The notes below the pieces were generated by a model. The model saw nothing but the letters and a program-made list of their open reading frames with translations. It made no database searches and was not told where the DNA came from. A stretch of DNA of 64,000 nt, from positions 1-64,000 of the forward strand of contig MKUQ01000012.1 of NCBI GenBank assembly GCA_001898645.1. The letters are read 5' to 3'. Below are positions 55,460 to 64,000 of the stretch, in pieces. Positions within the stretch are counted from its first letter, which is position 1, and every line of letters starts with the position of its first letter. The position numbers and the translations under genes were made by a program. This DNA comes from Burkholderiales bacterium 70-64 (GTDB lineage Bacteria; Pseudomonadota; Gammaproteobacteria; Burkholderiales; Burkholderiaceae_E).

Positions 55460-55890
55460 CGGCGGGTGACCCACGCGTTCTGGTTGGCAATGCCCCAGGC
55501 GCAGCCCGCGCAGGTGGTGGTCTGGGCATTGGCCTGGTCCACCGTGTAGCCGAGGCCGGTCACCAGGGCGTTCGAACCGGTGGCGGTGGCGGTGTAGCCC
55601 TGGCCGCCGTTGGTCAGCACGCACGCGTAGGTGAAGCTGTCGCTGGTCGGCGCGGCCACCCCGCAGGCGGCCGCGCCGTAGTTGCGGTTGTCCTGGTAGA
55701 ACTGCTCCATGCGCGCGCGGAAGTCGGCCAGCGCGTTGGGTGCCTCCTGGGCCCGGCTGCGGCGCAGGTAGTCGGTGTAGTTCGGATAGGCGATGGCGGC
55801 GAGGATCCCGACGATGGCCACAACGATCATCACTTCGATCAGGGTGAACCCCGCCTGGAAGGCTCGGTGGCGAAACGGCTTCAGCTGCAT
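55456..55890 (-). CDS. pilE: Minor type IV pilin PilE
   Basis: A 144-residue minor pilin with the site [35 protein letters not shown] and [22 protein letters not shown], typical of PilE. Four Cys residues near the C-terminus (CGVAAP, YACVL, TCAGCAW) could form two disulfides. It lies between two GspH/FimT genes, an order different from Pseudomonas, where pilE is last. Confidence 0.86.
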   Translation of the reverse strand: MQLKPFRHRAFQAGFTLIEVMIVVAIVGILAAIAYPNYTDYLRRSRAQEAPNALADFRARMEQFYQDNRNYGAAACGVAAPTSDSFTYACVLTNGGQGYTATATGSNALVTGLGYTVDQANAQTTTCAGCAWGIANQNAWVTRR

Positions 55891-56459
55891 GCGAACGAAC
55901 TCCCCGAAGGCAGGTCAGGATTGCACCCGGTGCTCGAGCCGCCCGGGCCGACGCGCACCTGCAGCACGGCGCGCGAGGCCGTGTCGCCGGCGCCGTCTTC
56001 CAGGCGGATCGCGCACTGCGCACCCGGTGCGCCGGTACAGACCGATTCGGCGCGCAGGCGGCCGAAGGCGTCGAAACGGAACACCGCCCGGTCGGCGTCC
56101 ACCCGCACCCGCGGGGTGAGCAGCGACGCCTCGTGGGCATACAGCACCTCGCGCGCACCATCGCGCGCCTCGGCACGCACGACGAAGTTGCGTCCACTGG
56201 TCGAGGGCGACAGCGAGGCCGCGGACGAGGACGGCGCATCGTCGGTGAGCACCACCTCGACGATGGTGCCGCGCGCCAGCGCCTCGATCTGCGCCGCCCG
56301 CAGCGCGCCGCGCAGCGCATCGGCGGCCGCGCGCACCTGTGAGCGGGCGATGAACGCGTTCACGTCGGGGATCGCCGCAACCGCCAGCGTGGCGAGGATG
56401 CCCAGGACGATCGCGAGTTCGATGATCGTGACGCCACGCTGCGGCGCTCGTATGTTCAT
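55881..56459 (-). CDS. GspH/FimT-family pseudopilin (FimU-like)
   Basis: A 192-residue pseudopilin, first gene of the minor-pilin operon. The ATG at 56459 is chosen because it leaves a short leader before the site [24 protein letters not shown]; Val at +1 is slightly unusual. GspH/FimT features [32 protein letters not shown] follow. It overlaps pilE by 10 bp. It likely functions as FimU in the tip complex. Confidence 0.86.
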   Translation of the reverse strand: MNIRAPQRGVTIIELAIVLGILATLAVAAIPDVNAFIARSQVRAAADALRGALRAAQIEALARGTIVEVVLTDDAPSSSAASLSPSTSGRNFVVRAEARDGAREVLYAHEASLLTPRVRVDADRAVFRFDAFGRLRAESVCTGAPGAQCAIRLEDGAGDTASRAVLQVRVGPGGSSTGCNPDLPSGSSFACS

Positions 56460-56637
56460 GATCTTCGATTCGACGCGGATGACCGCGGCCCGCACGGGTC
56501 TGTTGGCGATCGGCCGCGCACGGTGCGCGGCCTTTCCTTTCATGCCTGTGGAATGTATCGACGCGATCGCGCGGCGGCCCCGGCGGCGCGACGGAAGGCG
56601 GCGCGCGGGCGACGAAAGACGCCGCCGCGCGAGGGAA

Positions 56638-56653
56638 CGTGAATTAAGTCACG
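56638..56653 (-). terminator. Weak hairpin after the first cytochrome c gene
   Basis: CGTGA-N6-TCACG just 4 bp past the cytochrome stop codon. The surroundings (GCGTGA...TCACGTTCC) faintly resemble the outer stem of the hairpin at 27639. No U-tract; low support. Confidence 0.3.
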
Positions 56654-56656
56654 CGC

Positions 56657-57034
56657 TCAGCGGCGCGAGCTGAGGTTGCCGGGAAGGCTGGCGTAGTAGG
56701 CCGCGAGGTTGCGGATGTCGGCGCGCGAGAGCTGCTTGGCCTGCGCGCCCATGATCGGGTTCTTGCGATGCCCGCTCTGGTAGTCGAGCAGCGCGCGCTC
56801 GAGGTAGTCGGCGTGCTGGCCGGCCAGCTTCGGATAAGTAGGGTCGATGGGCGTATTGCCGTCCTTGCCGTGACAGGCGGCGCAGACCTGGGCGGCCTTC
56901 TCGGCGCCGAGCGCGAGGTCGGCGGCATCGGCCAGCGGCGCGGCGAGCAGCGCGGCGGCACCCAGCAGGGCGCCGGTGCGGCGGATCGAAGGAACAAGGC
57001 GTCGCGCCATCGTCGTCGAAGCGTGCGGTGTCAT
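56657..57034 (-). CDS. Small periplasmic cytochrome c (class I)
   Basis: A 125-residue c-type cytochrome with a signal peptide (hydrophobic core about residues 20-37, ending ADA) and one heme motif CAACH. Met in NPIMGAQAKQL is a likely distal ligand. An ATG eight codons later is an alternative start; neither start has a clear ribosome site. The paired cytochrome gene lies 49 bp upstream. Together they resemble the cytochrome c553/cytochrome pair that precedes moxR-VWA genes in Burkholderiales. The partner oxidase or dehydrogenase is unknown. Confidence 0.88.
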   Translation of the reverse strand: MTPHASTTMARRLVPSIRRTGALLGAAALLAAPLADAADLALGAEKAAQVCAACHGKDGNTPIDPTYPKLAGQHADYLERALLDYQSGHRKNPIMGAQAKQLSRADIRNLAAYYASLPGNLSSRR

Positions 57035-57083
57035 GGGCTGGGCGTCCGGGCTCGTGCGGTCCGATCGGATACGGGGGTGCGGC

Positions 57084-57401
57084 CTACTTGCTGCCGTAGT
57101 ACGCAGCGAGGTCGGCGATGTCCTGGTCGGTCAGGCTCCCGGCCACGGCGCGCATGGTGGGATGGCTGCGCTCGCCCTTCTTGTACTCGTGCAGCGCGGC
57201 CTCGAGATACTTGGCCGACTGGCCGCGGATCATCGGAACCCGATAGACGCTCGGAAACGACGACTTGTAGTCGTAGATGCCGTGGCAGCCGATGCACATC
57301 TCGTTCTTCTTCGCGCCGGCCTCGGCGTTGCCGTCGAGCGCGAACGCCGCGCTAGCCGGCAACAGCGTGAAGACCAATCCGGCTGCAAGCAGCGCTTTCA
57401 T
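57084..57401 (-). CDS. Small periplasmic cytochrome c (class I)
   Basis: A 105-residue c-type cytochrome with a signal peptide (1 to about 21, ending AFA) and a CIGCH heme motif; Met in HPTMRAVAGSL is a likely sixth ligand. It transcribes away from moxR, with 225 bp between the starts. Its sequence is related to the cytochrome encoded downstream, consistent with an old duplication. Confidence 0.9.
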   Translation of the reverse strand: MKALLAAGLVFTLLPASAAFALDGNAEAGAKKNEMCIGCHGIYDYKSSFPSVYRVPMIRGQSAKYLEAALHEYKKGERSHPTMRAVAGSLTDQDIADLAAYYGSK

Positions 57402-57580
57402 GATGGTGCCGTCCCCCTGCCGTGAAACGGGAATGTTTCTTGTATGAACTGCTCGCCGATTCTATCGGACGCCCTTCCGACCCGTCCAGCCGAGGGGAAT
57501 CTCGCGACACCGGGGAAACCCGCGGCCGGCGCGGATCGGCCGGCCGCAAGCCCACCAGCCGGGGGCGGAAGCGCATCCCG

Positions 57581-57586
57581 TATACT
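57581..57586 (+). promoter_or_regulatory. Candidate -10 box for moxR
   Basis: TATACT 41 bp upstream of the moxR ATG. The expected -35 position is GC-rich and does not match the consensus, so support is moderate. The rest of the divergent gap (57402-57580) shows no clear element. Confidence 0.4.
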
Positions 57587-57626
57587 TTTGGAGATCCGCA
57601 CCCCGAATCCGGAAAAACCCGAAATC

Positions 57627-58469
<843 letters not shown>

Positions 58470-58488
58470 CCCGGGAGCGCGGCGCGAC

Positions 58489-59103
58489 ATGCCCTGGCTC
58501 GAGCCCGTCACGCTGGCCGGCGAGCATGCGACGCTCGAGCCGCTCGATCCCGCGCACGAGGCGGCGCTCGTCGAGGCCTGCGCCGACGGCCGCCTGTGGG
58601 AGCTCTGGTACACCACCGTGCCCAGCCCCGCGACGATGGGCGCCGAGATCGCCCGCCGGCTCGCGCTGCGCCAGGGCGGTACGATGCTGCCGTTCTCGGT
58701 GCGGCACAACGCCAGCGGCAGGCTGGCGGGCATGACCACCTACATGAACGTCGACGCGACGCACCGCCGCGTGGAGATCGGCTCCACCTGGTACGCTGCC
58801 AGCGTGCAGCGCACCGCGCTGAACACCGAGTGCAAGGCGATGCTGCTGCGGCACGCGTTCGAGCATCTCGACTGCATCGCGGTCGAGTTCCGCACCCACT
58901 CCATGAACGTGCAAAGCCGGCAGGCCATCGAGCGGCTCGGCGCGAAGCTCGACGGCGTGCTGCGCAGCCACGTGCGCATGCCCAACGGCTCGCTGCGCGA
59001 CACCGCGGTCTACAGCGTGACCGCTGCCGAGTGGCCGGCGGTGCGCGCCAACCTCGAATGGCGGCTGCGCCGGCCGCGCGCCGCCGAGCCGGCGACGAGC
59101 TGA
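58489..59103 (+). CDS. GNAT-family N-acetyltransferase
   Basis: A 204-residue acetyltransferase resembling the RimJ/L-like group. It has LEPLDPAHEAAL, WYTTVPSPATM, GMTTYMNVDATHRRVEIGSTWYA and the acetyl-CoA region AVEFRTHSMNVQSRQAIERLGAKLDGVLRSHVRM. The substrate is unknown. It sits between moxR and its VWA partner, 19 bp after moxR, which is an unusual insertion for that pair. Confidence 0.9.
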   Translation: MPWLEPVTLAGEHATLEPLDPAHEAALVEACADGRLWELWYTTVPSPATMGAEIARRLALRQGGTMLPFSVRHNASGRLAGMTTYMNVDATHRRVEIGSTWYAASVQRTALNTECKAMLLRHAFEHLDCIAVEFRTHSMNVQSRQAIERLGAKLDGVLRSHVRMPNGSLRDTAVYSVTAAEWPAVRANLEWRLRRPRAAEPATS

Positions 59104-59135
59104 GGCCACATGAGCCGACCTGAGGCAGTCCGACC

Positions 59136-60311
59136 ATGCTGATCGACTTCTTCCTGCATCTGCGGCACGCGAAGCTGCCGGTCTCGATCAAGGAATACCT
59201 GCTGCTGCTCGAGGCGATGCGCGAGCACGTGATCGGGCCCTCGATCGACGAGTTCTATTTCCTGTCGCGCGCCACCCTGGTCAAGGACGAGCGCAACTTC
59301 GACAAGTTCGACAAGGCCTTCGGCGCCTATTTCAAGGGCGTGCAGTCGATCGAGGGCATCGATGTCGACCTGCCGCTGGAGTGGCTCAAGCGTCAGCTCA
59401 AGCGCGAGTTCACCGCCGAGGAGAAGGCCGCCATCGAAGCCATGGGCGGGCTGGACAAGCTGCTCGAGCGGCTGCGCCAGCTGCTCGAGGAGCAGAAGGA
59501 GCGCCACCAGGGCGGCAGCAAGTGGATCGGCACCGGGGGCACCTCGCCCTTCGGCAACGGCGGCTACAACCCCGAGGGCATCCGCATCGGCGGGCCGTCG
59601 GCCGGCAACCGCACCGCGGTGAAGGTGTGGGAGCAGCGCGCCTACCGCGACTACGACGACCAGATCGAGCTGGGCACCCGCAACATCAAGGTGGCGCTGC
59701 GGCGGCTGCGCAAGTTCGCGCGCGAGGGCGCCGAGGAAGAGCTCGACCTCGACGACACCATCGCCAGCACCGCACGCAACGCTGGCTACCTCGACATCCG
59801 CATGGTTCCCGAGCGGCACAACACCATCAAGGTGCTGATGCTGCTCGACGTGGGCGGCACGATGGACGACCACATCCGGCAGACCGAGGAGCTGTTCTCG
59901 GCCGCCAAGAGCGAGTTCAAGCACCTGGAGTTCTACTACTTCCACAACTGCGTCTACGACTACGTGTGGAAGAACAACCACCGCCGCCACGCCGAGCGCT
60001 TCGAAACCTGGGACCTGCTGCGCAAGTACAACCCCGACTACCGGCTGATCCTCGTCGGCGACGCCACGATGAGCCCCTACGAGGTGCTGCAGCCGGGCGG
60101 CTCGGTGGAGTACAACAACGAGGAAGCCGGTGCGGTGTGGCTGCGCCGGCTGGCCGAGCGCTTCCCCAAGTTCGCCTGGCTCAACCCCGAGCCCGAAGGC
60201 GTGTGGGAGTACCGCCAGTCGATCGCGGTGATCCGCCAGATCATGCACAACCGCATGTACCCGGTGACGCTGCAGGGGCTGGAGCGGGCGATGCGGGAGC
60301 TGTCCAAATAG
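59136..60311 (+). CDS. CoxE-like von Willebrand A domain protein
   Basis: A 391-residue protein with the CoxE-type VWA fold. The N-terminal segment (FFLHLRHAKLPVSIKEYLLLLEAM) and a Lys/Glu-rich coiled stretch with GTGGTSPFGNGGYNPEGIRIGG precede the VWA domain. The MIDAS reads LLDVGGTMDDH (D-x-G-x-T), the form usual in this subfamily rather than DxSxS. It probably works with the MoxR ATPase. Convergent with dctM; the 18-bp gap shows no terminator. Confidence 0.9.
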   Translation: MLIDFFLHLRHAKLPVSIKEYLLLLEAMREHVIGPSIDEFYFLSRATLVKDERNFDKFDKAFGAYFKGVQSIEGIDVDLPLEWLKRQLKREFTAEEKAAIEAMGGLDKLLERLRQLLEEQKERHQGGSKWIGTGGTSPFGNGGYNPEGIRIGGPSAGNRTAVKVWEQRAYRDYDDQIELGTRNIKVALRRLRKFAREGAEEELDLDDTIASTARNAGYLDIRMVPERHNTIKVLMLLDVGGTMDDHIRQTEELFSAAKSEFKHLEFYYFHNCVYDYVWKNNHRRHAERFETWDLLRKYNPDYRLILVGDATMSPYEVLQPGGSVEYNNEEAGAVWLRRLAERFPKFAWLNPEPEGVWEYRQSIAVIRQIMHNRMYPVTLQGLERAMRELSK

Positions 60312-60329
60312 GCGACGGCGCGCCGGAGC

Positions 60330-61616
60330 TCACCTGAACCCGAGCACGTGCGGCAGCCAGGTCGACAGCGCCGGGAACAGCGTCAGCAGCGCCAGCACCA
60401 GCAGGTGCGCGATCAGGAAAGGCGGCAGCTCGCGCACCAGGGCGCTCATGCCGACCTTCACCGTCACCGAGGTGACGAACAGCAGGCCGCCGACCGGCGG
60501 CGTGATCATGCCCAGCGTCAGGTTCACGATCACCACGATCGCGAAGTGCAGCGGATCGATCCCGAGCGAGGCGGCGATCGGTGCCAGGATGGGCACCAGG
60601 ATCATGACCCCGGGCAAAGGCTCGAGGAAGATGCCGAACAGGAGCAGCAGCACGTTCACTGCCAGCAGGAAGGTCAGCGGCTGCAGGTGCCATGCGACGA
60701 TCGTCTCGGCCAGGTACTGCGGGAGCCGCTCGATGGTCAGCACCCAGGCGAACGCCGCCGATGCGCCGACGATCAACAGCACCGCCGCGGTGAGCAGCGC
60801 CGCGCGCGAGAGGATCGCCGGGACCGCGCTCCAGCGCAGCGTGCGGTAGATCCATTTCCCGCAGGCCAGCGCGTAGAACACCGCGACCACCGACGCCTCG
60901 GTCGGCGTGAACACGCCGAAGCGGATGCCGACCAGGATCAGCACGATGAGCGCCAGCGCGGGCAGCGCCCGCCAGGTGTTGCGCAGCATCTCGCGCCACG
61001 ACGGGCGCGTCTCGGACGAGGAGAAGGCGCGCCGGCGGCACACCCACCAGTTGGTGGCCGCCATCGCCAGCGCGATCAGCGCGCCGGGCACGAACCCGGC
61101 CATGAAGAGCGCGCCGACCGAGACGTTCTCGTCCTGCAGCGCGTAGATGATCATGATGATCGACGGCGGGATGATGGGGCCGACGATGGCGGTGCTCGCG
61201 GTCAGTGCAGCGGCGTAGCTGCGATCGTAGCCCGCCTTCTCCATCATCCGCGACATCATCGCGCCGGGCCCGGCCACGTCGGCCATCGCCGAGCCCGAGA
61301 TGCCCGAGAACAGCGTCAGCGACAGCACGTTGGCGTAGCCCAGCCCCCCGCGCAGGTGGCCGACGAACTGTGCCGCGAAGCGCAGCAGCACCACGGTGAG
61401 CGCGCCGCCGCTCATCAGCTCGGCGGCGAGGATGAAGAAGGGCACGGCCATCAGCGGGAAGCTGTCCAGGCCGGTGAACATCTCCTTGAACACCACGATC
61501 TGCGGGTAGTGCTCGCCGGCCAGCACCGCGATCGAGGCGGCCATGGCGAGCGCGAAGGCGATCGGCATGCCGATCGCCATCAGCACGACGATCGCGACGA
61601 ACAGGGTGAGGCTCAA
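60330..61616 (-). CDS. dctM: TRAP transporter large permease
   Basis: A 428-residue integral membrane protein with about 12 hydrophobic helices, the large subunit of a TRAP transporter that drives carboxylate uptake with a sodium or proton gradient. Typical segments are FPLMAVPFFILAAELMSGG, GISGSAMADVAGPGAMMSRMM, SIIMIIYALQ and ITPPVGGLLFVTSV. It ends the dctP-dctQ-dctM operon; dctQ is 46 bp upstream. Confidence 0.95.
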   Translation of the reverse strand: MSLTLFVAIVVLMAIGMPIAFALAMAASIAVLAGEHYPQIVVFKEMFTGLDSFPLMAVPFFILAAELMSGGALTVVLLRFAAQFVGHLRGGLGYANVLSLTLFSGISGSAMADVAGPGAMMSRMMEKAGYDRSYAAALTASTAIVGPIIPPSIIMIIYALQDENVSVGALFMAGFVPGALIALAMAATNWWVCRRRAFSSSETRPSWREMLRNTWRALPALALIVLILVGIRFGVFTPTEASVVAVFYALACGKWIYRTLRWSAVPAILSRAALLTAAVLLIVGASAAFAWVLTIERLPQYLAETIVAWHLQPLTFLLAVNVLLLLFGIFLEPLPGVMILVPILAPIAASLGIDPLHFAIVVIVNLTLGMITPPVGGLLFVTSVTVKVGMSALVRELPPFLIAHLLVLALLTLFPALSTWLPHVLGFR

Positions 61617-61662
61617 GGCCGCCTACCCCGCTGCCGGCGAGCCGCCGCGGGCGCCGCCACGC

Positions 61663-62175
61663 TCAGAGGCTGGACGCCGTGACGGCATCGATCTCGTCGG
61701 ACGACAGCACCTGCCGCTCGAGCACGTAGCGGCGGGCCACCAGCAGCAGGTGGACGATCATCAGCACGAAGCCCAGCGGCATCGCCAGGTAGACCCAGCC
61801 GAACGAGATGCCGGTGGCCGCGGTGGTCTGGAAGCGCATGAGGCTGGCGTAGGCTGCGCCCTGCCAGGCCATCACCGCGAAGAACACCAGCAGCGCGGCG
61901 ACGATCGCCGCGCGCAGCCAGCGGCCGGCCCGCCCCGGCAGCACGTCGTGCAGGTTCTCGATGGCGATGTGCCCCCCGAAGCGCAGCACCAGTCCGGCGC
62001 CCAGGAAGGTCAGCCAGATCATCAGGTAGCGGGCGATCTCCTCGGCCCACACCAGCGAGTCGTTGGTCAGGTAGCGCAGCGCGACGTTGGCGAAGACGAT
62101 GCAGGCCATCGCCGCCAGCAGCGCGATCAGCGCCCAGCGGTTGGCGGCGACGAAAGCGCGCTCGAGGGCCTGCAT
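61663..62175 (-). CDS. dctQ: TRAP transporter small permease
   Basis: A 170-residue membrane protein with four predicted helices (about 12-32, 50-68, 86-108, 125-147) and the family motif SLVWAEEIARYLMIWLTFLGAGLVLRFGGHIAIE. It pairs with DctM. It starts 25 bp after the dctP stop codon. Confidence 0.93.
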   Translation of the reverse strand: MQALERAFVAANRWALIALLAAMACIVFANVALRYLTNDSLVWAEEIARYLMIWLTFLGAGLVLRFGGHIAIENLHDVLPGRAGRWLRAAIVAALLVFFAVMAWQGAAYASLMRFQTTAATGISFGWVYLAMPLGFVLMIVHLLLVARRYVLERQVLSSDEIDAVTASSL

Positions 62176-62200
62176 CGCGGGGAGCCGCGCCGGCCGCGCC

Positions 62201-63190
62201 CTACTTTGCGTTGGCGATGCTGTCGATCAGCGCCCGGCCGTAGCGGCTCTCGTACTGCTTGTAGGCCGGCCCGAGCGCCTGCTGGAAGGAGGCCTTGGAG
62301 CGATCGTCGAGCTCGACCACCTGCATGCCCGCCGCCTTGACGTCGGCGAGCCCCTTGCGCTCGACCTCGTCGACGTAGGCGCGCATCGCCTGGGCGCCGG
62401 CCCGGGCGCCCTCGGCGAGCGCCTTCTTGCCGGCGTCGTCGAGGCTGTTCCACAGCTTGGTCGAGACGATCAGCGCGGCCGGCGAATAGACGTGGCCGGT
62501 GAGCGTGAGGTACTTCTGGACCTGCGCCAGCTTGGCCGAGACGATCACCGACATCGGGTTCTCCTGGCCGTCGATGGTGCCCTGCTGCAGCGCGCCGATC
62601 ACTTCCGGCCAGGCCATCGGCGTGGGCGCCGCCCCCAGCGTCTTGAACGCCGTGATGTGCACCGGGTTCTCCATGGTGCGGATCTTCAGGCCCTTCATGT
62701 CGTCGGGCTTGCTCACCGGATGCCGGCTGTTGGTGAGGTGGCGAAAGCCCTGCTCGCCCCAGGCCAGCGCGACCAGGTTGCGCGAGCGGAACTTGGCGAG
62801 CAGGTCCTGGCCGACCGGGCCGTCGAGTACCGAGCGCGCGTGCTTCAGGTCGCGGAACAGGAACGGGATGTCGGTCACGCCGACCTCGGGCACGAAGTTG
62901 CTCAGCGTGCCGCTGGACACGATGACCGCCTCGAGCGTCCCGAGCTGCACGCTCTCGACGGTCTCGCGCTCGCCGCCCAGCGCGCTGGAGGGAAACTGCT
63001 TGAACTTCAGCTTGCCGTTGCTGAGCTTCTCGGCGGTCTCGGCCCAGGCCGCGGCACCCGCTCCGTAGTGGGAATTGGTGGCCAGCGCGTAGGCGAGCTT
63101 GACTTCGGTCTGCGCCGCTGCCGGCGCGGCGACGCAGAAGGCGGCGGCAAGGATCGCGGCGGCGGCCGGAATCCGCTTGAGGAAGGACAT
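62201..63190 (-). CDS. dctP: TRAP transporter periplasmic solute-binding protein
   Basis: A 329-residue receptor with a signal peptide (1 to about 27, ending AAAQ), then EVKLAYALATNSHYGAGAAAWAETAEKLSNGKLKFKQFPSSALGGERE, present here as residues about 28-75. The arginine in KGLKIRTMENPVHITAFKTLGAAPTPMAWPEVIGALQQGTIDGQENP (about residues 150-195) is the carboxylate-binding Arg of the DctP fold. The ATG at 63190 has an AGGAGACC site. Substrate unknown, probably a C4 or aromatic acid. Confidence 0.94.
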   Translation of the reverse strand: MSFLKRIPAAAAILAAAFCVAAPAAAQTEVKLAYALATNSHYGAGAAAWAETAEKLSNGKLKFKQFPSSALGGERETVESVQLGTLEAVIVSSGTLSNFVPEVGVTDIPFLFRDLKHARSVLDGPVGQDLLAKFRSRNLVALAWGEQGFRHLTNSRHPVSKPDDMKGLKIRTMENPVHITAFKTLGAAPTPMAWPEVIGALQQGTIDGQENPMSVIVSAKLAQVQKYLTLTGHVYSPAALIVSTKLWNSLDDAGKKALAEGARAGAQAMRAYVDEVERKGLADVKAAGMQVVELDDRSKASFQQALGPAYKQYESRYGRALIDSIANAK

Positions 63191-63360
63191 GGGAGGTCTC
63201 CTGGCTGGGAGCGGAAGGCGGCGGCGATTATGACACGCGCGCCAGGGCGCCGAAACGAATGGCCCGCCGGAAAGCAAGGCCGGCAGGCGGAGGCTGCGCT
63301 CCGGCCGGTGCGCATCGGCGCAGGCTCCAGCAGGCGCCGGCCGAAGCCCGCGCCGGCCTG

Positions 63361-64000
63361 CTAGCCGCTGATCGGCGGCGCCGCCTTGACCACCTCGTCC
63401 CAGGTGGTCTGGCCGGCGGCGATGCGCTGGGCACCGGCGAGCCGCAAGGGCCTGAGCCCGCCGCGCATGGCGCGGCGCCGGATCGCCCCGAGGTCGGGCT
63501 TGTCGTTGATCAGGGCGCGCAGCTCGGCATCGAGCACCAGCAGCTCGTACAGGCCGTTGCGGCCGCGATAGCCGGTCATGCGGCACTCCAGGCAGCCCAC
63601 CGGCCGGTAGACGCGGGCCGGCCTGGCGGCGCGAAAGGGCTTGATCAGCGTCTCCCACTGCTCGTCGGTGAGCGTGCCCGCCTCCTCCTTGCACGACTCG
63701 CACAGCGTGCGCACCAGCCGCTGCGCCATCACGCCGATCAGCGTGGCGTTGAGCAGGTACGGCGCCACGCCGAGATCGAGCAGCCGCGTGATCGCCGAGG
63801 CGGCGTCGTTGGTGTGCAGCGTGGAGAGCACCAGGTGGCCGGTGAGCGCCGCCTGCACCGCCATCTCGGCGGTCTCGAGGTCGCGGATCTCGCCCACCAT
63901 GATGATGTCGGGGTCCTGGCGCATCAGCGCGCGGATGCCGTCGGCGAAGCTCAGCTCGATGCCGTGCTGCACCTGCATCTGGTTGAAGCTCGGCTCGACC
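63361..64000 (-). CDS. GspE/PilB-type secretion ATPase, 3' part (5' end outside the window)
   Basis: The last 213 or so residues of a type II secretion/type IV pilus assembly ATPase. It contains the Walker B region [13 protein letters not shown], the His box [21 protein letters not shown], the RLVR arginine motif, and a zinc-binding cysteine quartet (CESC...CLEC) typical of GspE and PilB. The reading frame continues past position 64000. The sequence is closer to GspE in [12 protein letters not shown] and lacks a clear PilB-specific feature, so the choice is left open. The 170 bp between it and dctP show no gene. Confidence 0.88.
   Translation of the reverse strand, partial: VEPSFNQMQVQHGIELSFADGIRALMRQDPDIIMVGEIRDLETAEMAVQAALTGHLVLSTLHTNDAASAITRLLDLGVAPYLLNATLIGVMAQRLVRTLCESCKEEAGTLTDEQWETLIKPFRAARPARVYRPVGCLECRMTGYRGRNGLYELLVLDAELRALINDKPDLGAIRRRAMRGGLRPLRLAGAQRIAAGQTTWDEVVKAAPPISG

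Noticed and set aside
59836-59870. Degenerate MIDAS in the CoxE-like VWA protein as a sign of decay
   Set aside because: D-x-G-x-T is, to my knowledge, common in this subfamily, and the rest of the protein is intact, so I do not treat it as an inactivating change.

Overview
The window is about 64 kb of high-GC DNA from a betaproteobacterium. It most likely belongs to Burkholderiales, near Alcaligenaceae/Burkholderiaceae. The evidence is the gene order fabF-mucD-lepA-lepB-rnc-era-recO-pdxJ-acpS-nagZ, the yceD-rpmF-plsX-fabHDG-acpP-fabF cluster, two Bug-type (TctC) solute-binding proteins, the FDH3-type formate dehydrogenase cluster with DUF3305/DUF3306, and the PilVWXY1 minor-pilin operon. I see no rRNA, tRNA, CRISPR array, insertion sequence, integrase or phage gene. 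Most of the window reads as vertically inherited chromosome with tightly packed, often ATGA/GTGA-overlapping genes.

Layout. (1) 41-7266: a catabolic operon on the minus strand (Bug protein, MaoC-like hydratase, FlK-like thioesterase, acyl-CoA ligase, second Bug protein, CaiB CoA-transferase) is divergent from a LysR regulator. Two matching 15-bp palindromes lie in the gap between them. (2) 7275-19640: uvrC-pgsA, and the nagZ-acpS-pdxJ-recO-era-rnc-DUF4845-lepB-lepA-mucD housekeeping run. (3) 19663-26114: fatty-acid and phospholipid synthesis (fabF, acpP, fabG, fabD, fabH, plsX, rpmF, yceD), with a repeat-rich promoter region in front of rpmF. (4) 26226-30797: maf and a tetrapyrrole-methylase-fold methyltransferase on the plus strand, convergent with rluC-HAD phosphatase-Rieske-sppA. 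(5) 30798-34485: RNase E with a long leader. (6) 34603-48254: a periplasmic, membrane-anchored, molybdenum/tungsten formate dehydrogenase with its maturation genes. These are an uncharacterised multi-cluster ferredoxin, a TorD-like chaperone, a Tat microprotein, a small lipoprotein, DUF3305 and DUF3306; the cofactor genes moaA-fdhD-mobA-moeA diverge from them. (7) 48325-56459: rraA, convergent with a type IV minor-pilin operon ending in pilY1. (8) 56657-63190: two small cytochromes c, then MoxR ATPase-GNAT-CoxE-like VWA protein, convergent with a TRAP transporter (dctPQM). (9) 63361-64000: the 3' part of a GspE/PilB-type ATPase that runs off the window.

The most unusual structure is a 123-bp palindromic element present in two nearly identical copies (34483-34605 and 48870-48992), each at the 3' junction of convergent genes. 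At several sites the two copies differ by paired changes that preserve base pairing. In the first copy the stop codons of both flanking genes are part of the palindrome arms. A minimal version consisting of the outer stem only sits at a third convergent junction (27639-27679). Other notable points are the absence of rpoE-rseA-rseB between the YgfX-like gene and mucD, a charged repetitive tail on RNase III, and the paired LysR-type operators. All function assignments come from reading the sequence and from family knowledge; no database search was run.
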